From: Halomonas sp. CUBES01
GTDB taxonomy: Bacteria > Pseudomonadota > Gammaproteobacteria > Pseudomonadales > Halomonadaceae
Assembly: GCF_020991005.1 (NCBI RefSeq)
Contig: NZ_JAJLLW010000004.1
Span: forward strand, 248,001-312,000
Reading direction: 5' to 3'
DNA: 64,000 nt
Shown: one piece after another, positions 16,845-26,027 of the stretch
How the letters are laid out: each line of letters opens with the position of its first letter
Position numbering within the stretch: position 1 is the stretch's first letter
Notes under the pieces: model-generated
What the model was told of the DNA's origin: nothing
The model's input: only the letters and a program-made list of their open reading frames with translations
Database searches by the model: none
Position numbers and translations under genes: made by a program

Positions 16845-18249
16845 GTCGCGGCTCCTCGGGCAGGTGACGCAGGCTATTGGCAAAGGCGGCGGGCAGCTGG
16901 TCGTTAAGCCGGTGGGTGCTGACATCCTGGAAAATCTGCATGTCTTCCAGCCAGCGCTCGAACTCCGGCGCTGCCTTGAGCCCCAGCACCCGCCGTGCAT
17001 AGAGCGCGTCATGAAAGGACGTGGTCTGGTAATTGAGCATGATGTCGTCTGAGCCGGGGATGCCCATAATGAAGTTGCAGCCCGCCACGCCGAGCAGCGT
17101 CAGCAGGTTATCCATATCGTTCTGGTCGGCATCGGCGTGGTTGGTGTAGCAAACATCGCAGCCCATGGGCACGCCCAGCAGCTTGCCGCAGAAGTGGTCT
17201 TCAAGGCCTGCACGGGTGATCTCCTTGCCGTCGAACAGGTACTCCGGGCCGATAAACCCCACCACGGTATTGACCAGCAGCGGATTGAACTTGCGCGCCA
17301 CTGCGTAGGCGCGTGCCTCGCAGGTTTGCTGGTCGAGCCCGTGGTGGGCGTCGGCGGACAGCGAGCTCCCCTGACCGGTTTCGAAATACATCACGTTGCG
17401 CCCCACCGTGCCACGGTTGAGCGACTGCGCCGCCGCGTCGGCTTCAGCCAGGGTGCTCAAGTCGAAGCCGAAGCTGCGGTTGGTTGCTTCGGTGCCACCG
17501 ATCGATTGAAACACCAGATCGACCGGGGCGCCCTGCTCGATCGCTTCCAGCGTGTTCGTCACGTGGGTCAGTACGCAGGACTGGGTGGGGATCTGATACT
17601 TCTGAATCACCTCGTCCATCAGGCGCATGAGCTTGACGCTCTGGGCGACGTTATCAGTGGCCGGATTGATGCCAATCACCGCGTCACCGCTGCCGTACAG
17701 CAGCCCGTCGAGAATGCTGGCGGCAATGCCGGTAACGTCATCGGTAGGATGGTTGGGCTGCAGCCGTGTGGAGAGCCGCCCCGGCAGACCGATGGTGTTA
17801 CGAAACGCCGTGGTGACTTGGCACTTCTTGGCCACCAGGATCAGATCCTGGTTGCGCATCAGCTTGCTGACGGCAGCGGCCATTTCGGGGGTAATCCCCG
17901 CTTTTACGTCTGCTAACACCTCACTGGTAGCGTGGTCGGAGAGCAACCAGTTGCGAAAGTCGCCGACGGTGAGGTGGCGGAGGGGCTCAAAGGCCTTTGC
18001 ATCGTGGTCGTCGATGATCAGCCGCGTGATTTCGTCCGCTTCGTAGGGAACCAACGCCTCGTTCAAAAAGGTGGTCAGCGGGAGTTCCGCCAGCACCATC
18101 TGAGCGACCACCCGCTCTTCAGCACTTTCCGCCATCACCCCCGCCAGGCGGTCACCGGCACGGGCCGGGGTGGCTTTGGCCATCAGTTCGGCCAGACTCG
18201 CGAAGCGGTAGCTGCGGCTCCCCACCGTGGTGTGATAGGTTTTTGCCAT
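16834..18249 (-). CDS. eutB: Ethanolamine ammonia-lyase, large subunit
   Basis: This 471-residue TIM-barrel subunit cleaves ethanolamine with adenosylcobalamin. Conserved parts include GLPGRLSTRLQPNHPTDD, GDAVIGINPATD, FQSIGGTEATNRSFG, YFETGQGSSLSADAHHG and MGCDVCYTNHADADQND. AAGGAA precedes ATG 18249. It is the first gene of eutB-eutC-permease and faces the eutR-like gene across 210 bases that must hold both promoters. No carboxysome-like shell genes or eutD/E/G genes are nearby, so this is the short, microcompartment-free form of the pathway. Confidence 0.97.
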   Translation of the reverse strand: MAKTYHTTVGSRSYRFASLAELMAKATPARAGDRLAGVMAESAEERVVAQMVLAELPLTTFLNEALVPYEADEITRLIIDDHDAKAFEPLRHLTVGDFRNWLLSDHATSEVLADVKAGITPEMAAAVSKLMRNQDLILVAKKCQVTTAFRNTIGLPGRLSTRLQPNHPTDDVTGIAASILDGLLYGSGDAVIGINPATDNVAQSVKLMRLMDEVIQKYQIPTQSCVLTHVTNTLEAIEQGAPVDLVFQSIGGTEATNRSFGFDLSTLAEADAAAQSLNRGTVGRNVMYFETGQGSSLSADAHHGLDQQTCEARAYAVARKFNPLLVNTVVGFIGPEYLFDGKEITRAGLEDHFCGKLLGVPMGCDVCYTNHADADQNDMDNLLTLLGVAGCNFIMGIPGSDDIMLNYQTTSFHDALYARRVLGLKAAPEFERWLEDMQIFQDVSTHRLNDQLPAAFANSLRHLPEEPRHDR

Positions 18250-18460
18250 GGTGATTTCCTTTTTGTTATGGCGGCTTTTACACCGCGCCAACGGCGCATC
18301 AAGGTATAAAACCTGCTTGTTTTTACGATAGCGCTATTGCTGGAGAGGGAGTATCGAATTTCGGCAAACCGCCAACCTCTTCAGAAAAACCAACAAAGAC
18401 ATGAAGTTGAGAAATAACAAGGGCGGAAAGAGCCTACCCATGGCTCTGGGAGAGGGGGTC

Positions 18461-19408
18461 ATGAACGAACCGGAAAGCGCACATGCACCAAAAAAATGCA
18501 TCCAGGAAGCGTTTGACGCCGACGAACATGCCAATAACCTGACGCGCTGGCAGCAGGAGTACGACCAGCTCAGCGCCGGCCGTTTTTACGGCCGACTGGA
18601 TGAAGTCGCGCTGGCAACAATGCAGGTATTCAAGGAGCACACCGGCCAGGCGCTGCGCCAGGATTGCCGGGTATGGCCCAATGCCCTCTGGCTCGGCATA
18701 CCGCCGGTATGTGCAGGGTCACGCATCAACGGCCAGGCGCTGGGTGGCGATGAGGTGATGTGCCGACCGGGAGGCCACGACTTTGAGCTGATCACCCCGG
18801 CAGCGTTCGATATCTACGGTCTGGTGGTTCACCTGCCCACTTTGAGCGCCGCGGCGGCCCGGCAAGGTATCGTGCTGGATGAATGCTGGCAGCAGACCCC
18901 GCGCCGTCATGTCGGCCAAGACACCCTGAGCGCCATGACATTTCTGCTTGAAAGACTCCTGATGCGCCAGCCGGGGGCGATTGCCGAGCAGCTCCATCAG
19001 GATATTTTACTGATGGCCCTGCTGGAACTGTTGCAGGCCGAGCGGCCCAGCCGCGAACCACCGCCCAGCTACGCCCACCGCAAGGAGGTGGTCGACCGGG
19101 TCAAGCGCCATGTGGATGAACACCTGGAGGGGCCGGTGACAATGGATGCGCTTTGCCAGCTCACTCACGTAAGTCGGCGTACGCTGCAGTACAGCTTTAC
19201 CAGCATTCTCGGCATCAGTCCGCTGCAGTACCTGCGGCTGACACGGCTCAACCGCGTGCGTCGTGCACTGCGCGCCGCGTCGCCCAGTCAGTCGGTTACC
19301 GAGATTGCCACCTACTGGGGGTTTTGGCATCTCGGTCAGTTCGCCCGCGACTACAAACAGCAGTTCGGCGAATGCCCGTCGCACACGTTGAACGCCAAGA
19401 CTCCCTAG
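18461..19408 (+). CDS. AraC family regulator, EutR-like
   Basis: This 315-residue protein has a C-terminal double helix-turn-helix domain (from VKRHVDEHLEGPVTMDALCQL through WGFWHLGQFARDYKQQFGECP). The WGFWHLGQFA form of the second helix region is that of the EutR/choline-ethanolamine branch of AraC proteins. It is divergent from eutB, so activation of eutBC and the permease in response to ethanolamine and cobalamin is the likely role. ATG 18461 is preceded by GGGAGAGGGGG; upstream in-frame ATGs lack this. Its stop overlaps the stop of the convergent GGDEF-EAL gene by four bases. Confidence 0.85.
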   Translation: MNEPESAHAPKKCIQEAFDADEHANNLTRWQQEYDQLSAGRFYGRLDEVALATMQVFKEHTGQALRQDCRVWPNALWLGIPPVCAGSRINGQALGGDEVMCRPGGHDFELITPAAFDIYGLVVHLPTLSAAAARQGIVLDECWQQTPRRHVGQDTLSAMTFLLERLLMRQPGAIAEQLHQDILLMALLELLQAERPSREPPPSYAHRKEVVDRVKRHVDEHLEGPVTMDALCQLTHVSRRTLQYSFTSILGISPLQYLRLTRLNRVRRALRAASPSQSVTEIATYWGFWHLGQFARDYKQQFGECPSHTLNAKTP

Positions 19409-22212
19409 CCAAGCCAGCGCTCGGCAAAGTCGTCGGCGGCCAACGGCCGGTCAAAGTAGTAGCCCTGCGCCTGGCGACAGCCCATGGCCACCAGCGCGTC
19501 TGCCTGGGCGGCCTGCTCGATGCCTTCCGCAATCGTCTCGAGCCCCAGGGTGTTGGCCATGGCAATGATGGTCGCCACAATCACGCGGTCATTATCGCTG
19601 GTGAGCATGTCGCGGACGAACGAGATATCGATCTTGATCTTGTCGGCGGCGAAACGCTTCAGGTACGCCAGTGACGAATAGCCGGTGCCGAAATCATCGA
19701 TGGCCAGCCCCAGCCCATGCCCTTTAAGCGTTTCGGTCATGGCAATGGCTTTTTCGGGGTTCACCATGATGCCACTTTCGGTAATTTCCAGGCTGAGCGT
19801 GGATGCCGCCACCTGATACCGCTGGCAGCAGACCAGCAGCTTGCTTTCCAAGTCGTCATCCTCGAACTGGTCTGCGGCAATGTTGATCGCCAACTGCCCC
19901 GGAAGCCGCATGCCCTGCTGCTGCCACTGGGCCAGCTGTCGACAGGCTTCTTCGATCACCCAGTTGCCCAGCGCCACCATCATGCCGCGCTCTTCGGCGA
20001 TGGGGATAAACTTGCCTGGAGAAACGCGGCCCAGCTCGTCATCCTGCCAGCGGCATAGCGCCTCGGCGCCGATCAACTCGCCGGTGTGCAGATCTACCTG
20101 GGGTTGAAAGTGCAGCCGCAGCTGACGGTCGGCAATGGCGAGTGCCAGCCGCTTGGCAATATGCAGCTTCTCGGAGACGACCTGGCCCATCCAGGGTTCG
20201 AAGTTGCGCACCGCAAGTTTCTGGCGTTTGGCCTGGTACATGGCGATATCGGCAAATTTGAGCAGCTCCAGGGCCGAGGTCGCATGGTGCGGGTACAGCG
20301 TGACGCCGACACTGACGGAAAGCTCGAACGACTGCTGGTCAACGGGAACCGGCTGGTCAATGCTGGCGCACAGCCGCTGGGCCGTGGCCATGGCAACCTC
20401 GGCGTCGGCGCCGTGGCAGATTACCACGAACTCGTCGCCGCCCAGGCGCGCCAGGTAATCGCCGGGCGCCAGGCAGGCGGCAAACCGCTCGGCCACCATC
20501 TTCAAGACCATGTCGCCCGTGTCATGCCCGGCCGTGTCGTTGATCTCCTTGAAATGATTAAGATCCAGCAGCAGCAGGGCTAAAGGAGACGCGAAGGCTG
20601 GCGACAGCTGATTGGACAGGTGGCGCATGAAATCCATGCGATTGGGTAGCTGGGTGCCGATGTCCCGGTAGGCTAGCTGGCGTATCTTGGCCTCGTCCCG
20701 CTGACGCTCGAGCTCTGAAGCGGCCCGCGCGGCAAAGATCTGCAGCACGCTACGCACCAGCTCCACCTCGGTCAGCGGGGCCTTAAACATCACCCCGACA
20801 ATGCCCATGGGCTTGCCACAGCTGTCGTTCAGCCGTCGCCCGACATAGGCGCTCACCCAGTCCAGCGCGCCCTTGCTTTCCCCCGGCAGCATGACAGCGG
20901 CGCCCTCGGTGACGATGCACTCCTGCTCCAACAGCACCGTCCGGCACGGCACACCGGGAAGGTAGTAGGCAAAATTATCTTCCCGCTGCCCGTTGATATA
21001 GAGCGTCAGCGTATTGGCGAAGTCCACATCGTGCTTGTCGATCAGCGAGATGAACCCTACCTCGGCGGAGAGTGCCTCCGCCATGTGGGCGGTCAACTGA
21101 TGCAGAAAGGCGTCACCCTGCTCGGCGGACACGGCCTTGGCGACATGCGCCACCGCTTGCTGGATACGCTGTTCGGTTTGTGCTCGACGGCGGCTTTCGA
21201 TACCCAGCGATACTTCGTCGGCCAGATCCTTCAGCAGCGGCAGTTCCTCTTCGCCAAGCGCGCCACCCTGCTGCTGGTAAAGCGTCAGTACCCCGTAGTG
21301 CTTGTCGGCGCACTGCAACGGCAGGGCAACCACCTGCTCCACGCCCAACGCCATCAATGCCTGGCAGACCTCGTATGGCAGGTGTTCATCCATCAGCTGT
21401 TCGATGACGACGGGCTGTTGACGGTGTAACGCGCGTTCGGTGATCTCGGCGCTGTAGCGGGTAATGAACAGCTGCATGGGGCTCAGCCAGGCGGGCACCT
21501 CACCGTCGGCATCCGCCATGGCCATCACCTTCAACGCCTCATGGGGACTGACCCCGGGCGCCGACTGGCTGATCCAGGCGGCGGTATAGCCGCCCACGCC
21601 AACGGCCAGACAGCACGCCGCCTGCAGCAGCTGTTGCTCGCTGCCGGTCTGCATCAGCAGGTCCTGGCTGCGACTCATCAGCCTCAGCGCACGGTTCTTG
21701 CCGCTCAGCCGCGAATGCACGCTTGACTGGGTGACCCGGCGGGCAAGCTCGGCGCCGCTCAATGCCGCCGTGATGCGTAGGACGTCATCGGTGAAGCCGG
21801 GCAACGCAAGCGGCGCGCCATGCATGATGGCCAGCACGCCCAAACAGTCTCCATCCACCGTATGCATCGCCACCCCTTGATACCCCTCGACCGATAGCGC
21901 CTCAAGCCGAGCATCTCCCGAGAAGCAATCGGCCGCACCGGACGGGGTGCACCAGTTGGAGCGTGCGATGACCTGCTCGCAGGGCGTGCCTGCTACCCGG
22001 TAGGGTGCCATCTCGCCAGGTTTGCCATGGCGCCAGCAGGCCACGGGCGTGGCGACCCCCGAATCAGGATCGACATGCACCAAGAAAACGTGGTCGACGC
22101 CAAGGATGTCCGACAACGCCTTGGCGAGGTGGTAAAAGAAACCGTTTTCACTGACAGAGGTCAAGCTATCCGCCAGCTGTCTAAATACCGCTGGTGCCTT
22201 AGTAGAAGACAT
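19405..22212 (-). CDS. GAF-GGDEF-EAL cyclic-di-GMP protein
   Basis: This 935-residue protein has three apparent GAF-like sensor regions in its first 510 or so residues, then a GGDEF domain with intact GGDEF (ARLGGDEFVVI), then an EAL domain from about residue 680. The phosphodiesterase residues are all there: EAL in GAEALCRW, NIAADQFEDD, LEITESG, DDFGTGYSS, DKIKID and TIAEGIE. The inhibitory RxxD site before GGDEF is degenerate (APGD). No membrane segment is seen, so it is probably cytosolic. Which activity dominates cannot be told. ATG 22212 has AGGGGC upstream; a GTG at 22248 is possible. Confidence 0.9.
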   Translation of the reverse strand: MSSTKAPAVFRQLADSLTSVSENGFFYHLAKALSDILGVDHVFLVHVDPDSGVATPVACWRHGKPGEMAPYRVAGTPCEQVIARSNWCTPSGAADCFSGDARLEALSVEGYQGVAMHTVDGDCLGVLAIMHGAPLALPGFTDDVLRITAALSGAELARRVTQSSVHSRLSGKNRALRLMSRSQDLLMQTGSEQQLLQAACCLAVGVGGYTAAWISQSAPGVSPHEALKVMAMADADGEVPAWLSPMQLFITRYSAEITERALHRQQPVVIEQLMDEHLPYEVCQALMALGVEQVVALPLQCADKHYGVLTLYQQQGGALGEEELPLLKDLADEVSLGIESRRRAQTEQRIQQAVAHVAKAVSAEQGDAFLHQLTAHMAEALSAEVGFISLIDKHDVDFANTLTLYINGQREDNFAYYLPGVPCRTVLLEQECIVTEGAAVMLPGESKGALDWVSAYVGRRLNDSCGKPMGIVGVMFKAPLTEVELVRSVLQIFAARAASELERQRDEAKIRQLAYRDIGTQLPNRMDFMRHLSNQLSPAFASPLALLLLDLNHFKEINDTAGHDTGDMVLKMVAERFAACLAPGDYLARLGGDEFVVICHGADAEVAMATAQRLCASIDQPVPVDQQSFELSVSVGVTLYPHHATSALELLKFADIAMYQAKRQKLAVRNFEPWMGQVVSEKLHIAKRLALAIADRQLRLHFQPQVDLHTGELIGAEALCRWQDDELGRVSPGKFIPIAEERGMMVALGNWVIEEACRQLAQWQQQGMRLPGQLAINIAADQFEDDDLESKLLVCCQRYQVAASTLSLEITESGIMVNPEKAIAMTETLKGHGLGLAIDDFGTGYSSLAYLKRFAADKIKIDISFVRDMLTSDNDRVIVATIIAMANTLGLETIAEGIEQAAQADALVAMGCRQAQGYYFDRPLAADDFAERWLG

Positions 22213-22448
22213 GATATTAACGCCCCTGGACGTCGTCAGGTACGCCACGCCCGCTAGCCGCAGGTCTTTGCCAAGGCCGTATAAAGTCGCTGAGTGCCAT
22301 CCCTGAACCCTACGCTCGTCATTGAGTGAATAGCTGCATGTTTCACGCTTTAAAAACCCGACTGGTCATGCCGTATCGCGTAACCTGCGCTCGTCGCTTA
22401 TCTACACCTGACTTAAAACCGGCTTTACAACGTATTTTTGTTATAAGC

Positions 22449-22484
22449 AACGCTAACCTGAAAAACTCAAGTTAGCGTTACTTT
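22449..22484 (+). terminator. Orphan terminator-like hairpin
   Basis: Arms of 13 bases (AACGCTAACCTGA at 22449-22461, its near-complement at 22467-22479, one mismatch) with the loop AAAAC are followed by ACTTTTA. No protein gene on the plus strand ends before it. It may end an unannotated small RNA that starts between about 22260 and 22400. Confidence 0.45.
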
Positions 22485-22594
22485 TATCAATATTAACCGC
22501 TCCTAAACAAACGATATTATTGTTACTTAAATGATCAAAAAAATTAACTTAACAGCGTGTCATCCAACGCTATATAACGCCGCAAAAAAAACCA

Positions 22595-22673
22595 TTCAAC
22601 ATGTTGAATATCAACTTATCAGGTTGATATTCAACCCAAACAGTCCTTCATGTCAATAGGTTGATCCTCAACC
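22595..22673 (+). promoter_or_regulatory. Array of three GTTGA-N3-TCAAC operators
   Basis: The palindrome GTTGA-N3-TCAAC occurs at 22603-22615 (spacer ATA), 22623-22635 (TAT) and 22660-22672 (TCC). The first two are centred exactly 20 bp apart, about two helical turns. A further half site overlaps the first one to give TTCAACATGTTGAA (22595-22608). The last copy ends 25 bases before the XRE gene, so auto-regulation by that protein is the simplest reading. Confidence 0.7.
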
Positions 22674-22697
22674 ATTTAGGTCTATATGGAGGACACT

Positions 22698-23063
22698 GTG
22701 AATAAAACTGAACAGAAACGGCTAGCTAGCAACATCGGAAGAGCGATTGCCAAACAGCGAATTCGCAGTCACCTGACCCAGGAAGAAGTGGCCGAACGCC
22801 TTGGCATTGGCAATGAGGCCGTCTCGCGGATCGAGCGCGGAAGAGTGATTCCCAACATAGTGAGGCTTTTACAACTGGCCGACATATTTAACTGTGAAGC
22901 CGCCGTACTATTGGGTGAGGCCAGCGTTCACCTGGACGACCAGACGAGTCGGGTCAAGCACCTATTAGCACCTCTGGATACCAGTGATCGTCAATTATTA
23001 CTTGATATCATCGAGCGCTTGAGTAGCCGATTAAACAAACCGGATGACACTCTCATTAAATAA
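22698..23063 (+). CDS. XRE family transcriptional regulator
   Basis: This small DNA-binding protein of 121 residues (125 from ATG 22686) has an N-terminal helix-turn-helix of the Cro/CI type: LTQEEVAERLGIGNEAVSRIERG, followed by PNIVRLLQLADIF. The C-terminal part (from about residue 70) is helical and carries no recognised ligand domain. GTG 22698 is chosen because GGAGG lies five bases before it. That GGAGG is inside the alternative ATG start. The gene sits in AT-rich DNA behind three copies of a palindromic operator. A phage or mobile-element origin is possible but no other phage gene is near. Confidence 0.8.
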   Translation: MNKTEQKRLASNIGRAIAKQRIRSHLTQEEVAERLGIGNEAVSRIERGRVIPNIVRLLQLADIFNCEAAVLLGEASVHLDDQTSRVKHLLAPLDTSDRQLLLDIIERLSSRLNKPDDTLIK

Positions 23064-23171
23064 AGCAAGATAATTTAAATTAAATCTTACTCACGCCCGA
23101 CGCCTGATTGTCATGTCTTGACGTTTTTGCACTTGCTTGACCTGCGTCCGCTCCAGATACGGGCCCCCCCA

Positions 23172-23197
23172 CCCATGCGCCCCTATGGTGGCATGGG
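23172..23197 (+). other. Intergenic hairpin before the methyltransferase gene
   Basis: CCCATGC (23172-23178) pairs with GCATGGG (23191-23197) around a 12-base loop, after a run of seven C. There is no T-run. It could be a weak terminator for the XRE gene or part of the leader of the next gene. Confidence 0.25.
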
Positions 23198-23252
23198 CAC
23201 ATTCGTGCTATAGCTTACTGACTGACGCCGCGCGCTACCGGGGCTTTTGGAT

Positions 23253-23873
23253 ATGTTCAACACGACCGCATGGAACCGCCTACGCTACACCGCCTATGCG
23301 CCCATCTACGACGCCATTGCGAACCGCGCTTTTCGCAGGCCCAGGCGGGTGGCATTGGGCCAGGTGGACTGGGAGCCTGGCATGCGGGTATTGCTGGTGG
23401 GCGCTGGCACCGGGCTTGACCTTCCGTTCATTCCCCACGAGCTGGAGATTCACTTAACCGACCTGACCCCCGCCATGGTCAAACGCGCCGCCGAGCGTGC
23501 CCGTCGCCATCAGCGCGATGTTACCTGCCAGACAATGGATGCCGAGGCACTGGCCTATCCAGAAGCTCACTTCGATGTCGTGGTCATGCACCTGATACTC
23601 GCCGTCATGCCCGACCCTCGACAAGGGCTGGCCGAGGCCTACCGGGTACTCAAACCCGGCGGTCAGCTGTGCGTGCTGGATAAATTTCAGCCCGACGCAC
23701 AGCCCGCTGGCGTGGCCCGACGAATGTTGAACGGCATCACCTCACTGGTGGCAACGGATATCACCCGTCAGGCACACCCGCTGCTGAGTCAGGCCGGCTT
23801 TATCATTCGCCACGACGAACCCGTCATGATGAACGGTTTGTTTCGTGCCTTGCTGGCCGCCAAACCGGCTTAG
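23253..23873 (+). CDS. Class I SAM-dependent methyltransferase
   Basis: This 206-residue protein has a Rossmann methyltransferase core: VLLVGAGTGLDLPF (motif I), LTDLTPAMV (acidic end of beta 2), and FDVVVMHLILAVMPDP with YRVLKPGG. The general shape resembles UbiE and phospholipid N-methyltransferase relatives, and the substrate is unknown. ATG 23253 gives MFNTTAWNRLRY; an in-frame TTG two codons earlier is less likely. It stands alone between the XRE regulator and the PepSY membrane protein. Confidence 0.8.
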   Translation: MFNTTAWNRLRYTAYAPIYDAIANRAFRRPRRVALGQVDWEPGMRVLLVGAGTGLDLPFIPHELEIHLTDLTPAMVKRAAERARRHQRDVTCQTMDAEALAYPEAHFDVVVMHLILAVMPDPRQGLAEAYRVLKPGGQLCVLDKFQPDAQPAGVARRMLNGITSLVATDITRQAHPLLSQAGFIIRHDEPVMMNGLFRALLAAKPA

Positions 23874-23959
23874 TCCGCAGCCGTGACGCCTTGTCACGTC
23901 GCCTGGCGAAGGCTGGCCCGCTCGCTTAAACTAAGCGCCTTTTATCGATCAGGTCTGCC

Positions 23960-25339
23960 ATGCCTCGCCCCCTGCCGCTCACTTCCCCGCTGATGCAGCT
24001 GGTCAGCCGCCTGCATTTCTATATCGGCTTATTGGTGGGGCCGTTCATTCTGGTCGCTGCGCTGTCGGGCCTCGCCTACGTCGCGAGCCCGGCGCTGGAA
24101 GCCTGGGTCTATCGGGACATGCTGCAAGGCAGTGAACACGGCGACACTCAGCCCCTCAGCGCCCAAATCGCCGCCGCCCAGCAGTATCTGGGAACCACTG
24201 CGACACCCGGCGCGGTGCGCCCGGCACCCGCCCCTGGCAATACCACCCGGGTCATGTTCAGCGCTCCCTGGCTCGGCCCTTCGCAGCATGACGCCGTGTT
24301 TGTCGACCCTGTCACACTCGGTGTGACCGGCCAGACAACGGTTTACGGCACCAGCGGCGTGCTGCCGCTGCGCACCCAGCTCGACCTGCTGCATCGCCAG
24401 CTATTGCTCGGCAACGTCGGTCGGCTATATAGCGAGCTGGCCGCTTCGTGGCTATGGGTGATGGCCCTGGGCGGCATGGCGCTGTGGCTGACCCGCCGCC
24501 GGGCCTTGCGACAGACGCGCGGCCCCCGACGGCTCGCCCATCATCATGCCCTGCTAGGCAGCGTACTGGCGATAGGCCTCTTGTTGTTTTCCGCGACGGG
24601 GCTGACCTGGTCGCAGTGGGCGGGCAGCCATATCGCCGAACTGCGCCATGCCTGGGGGTGGGGTACGCCCGCCGTGACCACAGACTTGAATGCCTCCAAT
24701 GATACGCATCACGGCGGGCACGCCGACCACCAGGCAGCAAGCACACCATCTAACATGCCGACGTTGCCGCTTGCCGACTATGACCGCGCCCTGCAGAGCG
24801 CTCGCCATGCAGGCCTGGAGGCTGGACGCCTGCAGCTTACCCCGCCCAGTGCACCGCAACAGGCCTGGCGGGTGGCGGAAATAGACCGCCGCTGGCCCAC
24901 CCAGGTAGACCAGGTGGCGCTGCACCCGCACAGCATGGCGGTCGTCGACCAAACCGATTTCGCCACCTTCCCCCTCGCCGCCAAACTGACCCGCTGGGGG
25001 ATCGACCTGCACATGGGGGTGCTGTTCGGCGTCGCCAACCAGCTCGTGCTTGGCTTGATCGCCTCGGGCATTAGCGTGCTGATCGTCTGGGGATATACAC
25101 TGTGGTGGCGGCGTATACGATCGACCACTGCGCAATACTTTCCCCTGCTTGCCGAGCCCTGGCGCCTGTTGCCGCTGCCGGCCAAGTGTGGACTGGCGGT
25201 CATCGCGGTCGCCTTGGGCGTTGCCCTGCCCGTGCTGGGCGTGAGCCTTGCAGCGCTGGTCGTGGTCGACGCGCTGCGCTGGTGTGTTAAGCAGCGCCGC
25301 ACGGCTCGCCATCTGGATACCCATCCGACGATACATTGA
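23960..25339 (+). CDS. PepSY-associated membrane protein
   Basis: This 459-residue inner-membrane protein of the PepSY_TM (PiuB-like) family starts with the typical LHFYIGLLVGPFILVAALSGLAY helix. Further hydrophobic segments lie near residues 160-180, 195-217, 355-378 and 410-440, with periplasmic PepSY-like regions between (for example AEIDRRWPTQVDQVALHP). His residues in the helices (LHFY, HHALLG, DLHMGVL) fit a role in heme or iron handling, as proposed for relatives near siderophore receptors. A His-rich loop (HHGGHADHQ) is also seen. CAGG precedes the ATG. The function here is inferred only from the family. Confidence 0.8.
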   Translation: MPRPLPLTSPLMQLVSRLHFYIGLLVGPFILVAALSGLAYVASPALEAWVYRDMLQGSEHGDTQPLSAQIAAAQQYLGTTATPGAVRPAPAPGNTTRVMFSAPWLGPSQHDAVFVDPVTLGVTGQTTVYGTSGVLPLRTQLDLLHRQLLLGNVGRLYSELAASWLWVMALGGMALWLTRRRALRQTRGPRRLAHHHALLGSVLAIGLLLFSATGLTWSQWAGSHIAELRHAWGWGTPAVTTDLNASNDTHHGGHADHQAASTPSNMPTLPLADYDRALQSARHAGLEAGRLQLTPPSAPQQAWRVAEIDRRWPTQVDQVALHPHSMAVVDQTDFATFPLAAKLTRWGIDLHMGVLFGVANQLVLGLIASGISVLIVWGYTLWWRRIRSTTAQYFPLLAEPWRLLPLPAKCGLAVIAVALGVALPVLGVSLAALVVVDALRWCVKQRRTARHLDTHPTIH

Positions 25340-25347
25340 GGTCACTG

Positions 25348-25623
25348 ATGCCCAAAGCTCCCGTGAAACGCTTTCGCCGTTTACCCGACGATGAACAGTC
25401 CCGCGTGATTGAGATGGCCTGGGAAGACCGTACCCCCTTCGAGGCCATTGAAACCCTGTTCGGGCTGGCCGAACCGGATGTGATCGAGATCATGCGTCAT
25501 CAGCTCAAACCCGCCTCGTTTCGGCTCTGGCGCAGGCGCGTCACCGGCCGCACCACCAAGCACCGCGCCTTGCGCTCACCGGACGTGCAGCGCGGCTATT
25601 GCCCCACGCAGTACAAGCGATGA
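25348..25623 (+). CDS. TIGR03643 family small protein
   Basis: This basic protein of 91 residues contains DEQSRVIEMAWEDRTPFEAIE, GLAEPDVIEIMR, SFRLWRRRVTGRTTKH and a CPTQYKR tail. That is the full pattern of the uncharacterised TIGR03643 family. The function is unknown; the N-terminal helical pair looks like a small helix-turn-helix. ATG 25348 has GAGG six bases upstream. It follows the PepSY gene by eight bases and is probably cotranscribed. Confidence 0.8.
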   Translation: MPKAPVKRFRRLPDDEQSRVIEMAWEDRTPFEAIETLFGLAEPDVIEIMRHQLKPASFRLWRRRVTGRTTKHRALRSPDVQRGYCPTQYKR

Positions 25624-26027
25624 AATTTATTAAATTTCAGGTACTTATCTTTAGCAACACACCTCCATGCCTGCAACTGTCTTAAAAACAGTTGTTCGAC
25701 GTCGGCATAGTCATTCAAAGACCGTTTCGTGGGCAATTGATTGGGGCAGCCACCAATCCACCGCTGCGCTATTGCTTGATCATAGCGGCTCACCTCGTCA
25801 AACGATTGTACTTGCGCAACACGGTGTTCCAGCATCAGCAAGGCAGCTCATGGTGCAACCATCTACCGCGTTCTCGGGCTCTCCCTAACCTCATGAATCA
25901 AAGCAATGCCGGGCTTGGGGCGATAACTGTAGGAAACAGATGTTGACACAACCCTTGTCTTCAACGCTTCACGAGGTTATTACTAAATTAATACCAATAA
26001 TGACCTTTTTTAACATGATTATTTGCT
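25624..26027 (-). other. 404-bp gap with a possible gene remnant
   Basis: No complete gene is convincing here. On the minus strand an 81-codon frame (25596-25841, starting at TTG) has a coding-like middle part, RSLNDYADVEQLFLRQLQAW, with faint likeness to the C-terminal region of DDE transposases. It is closed upstream by a stop, and its tail is merely antisense to the TIGR03643 gene. A degraded transposase or toxin-type remnant is possible but not shown. The last 80 bases are AT-rich and should hold the promoter of the AraC gene. Confidence 0.25.

Noticed and set aside
14450..18249. Ethanolamine microcompartment locus
   Set aside because: Only the lyase subunits, a permease and a regulator are present. 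No shell proteins or aldehyde-processing enzymes are nearby.
19405..22212. The GGDEF-EAL protein as output partner of PYP
   Set aside because: It is over 5 kb away, beyond the eut genes, and has no PAS or PYP-docking domain that can be seen. The idea has no support in the sequence.
22569..22700. Phage attachment or origin of replication at the repeats before the XRE gene
   Set aside because: No integrase, direct att repeat or DnaA boxes were seen. The repeats fit operators of the adjacent regulator better.
24554..25345. A 263-codon minus-strand frame opposite the PepSY gene
   Set aside because: The composition is that of a shadow frame. The plus-strand gene has clear membrane helices and family motifs.
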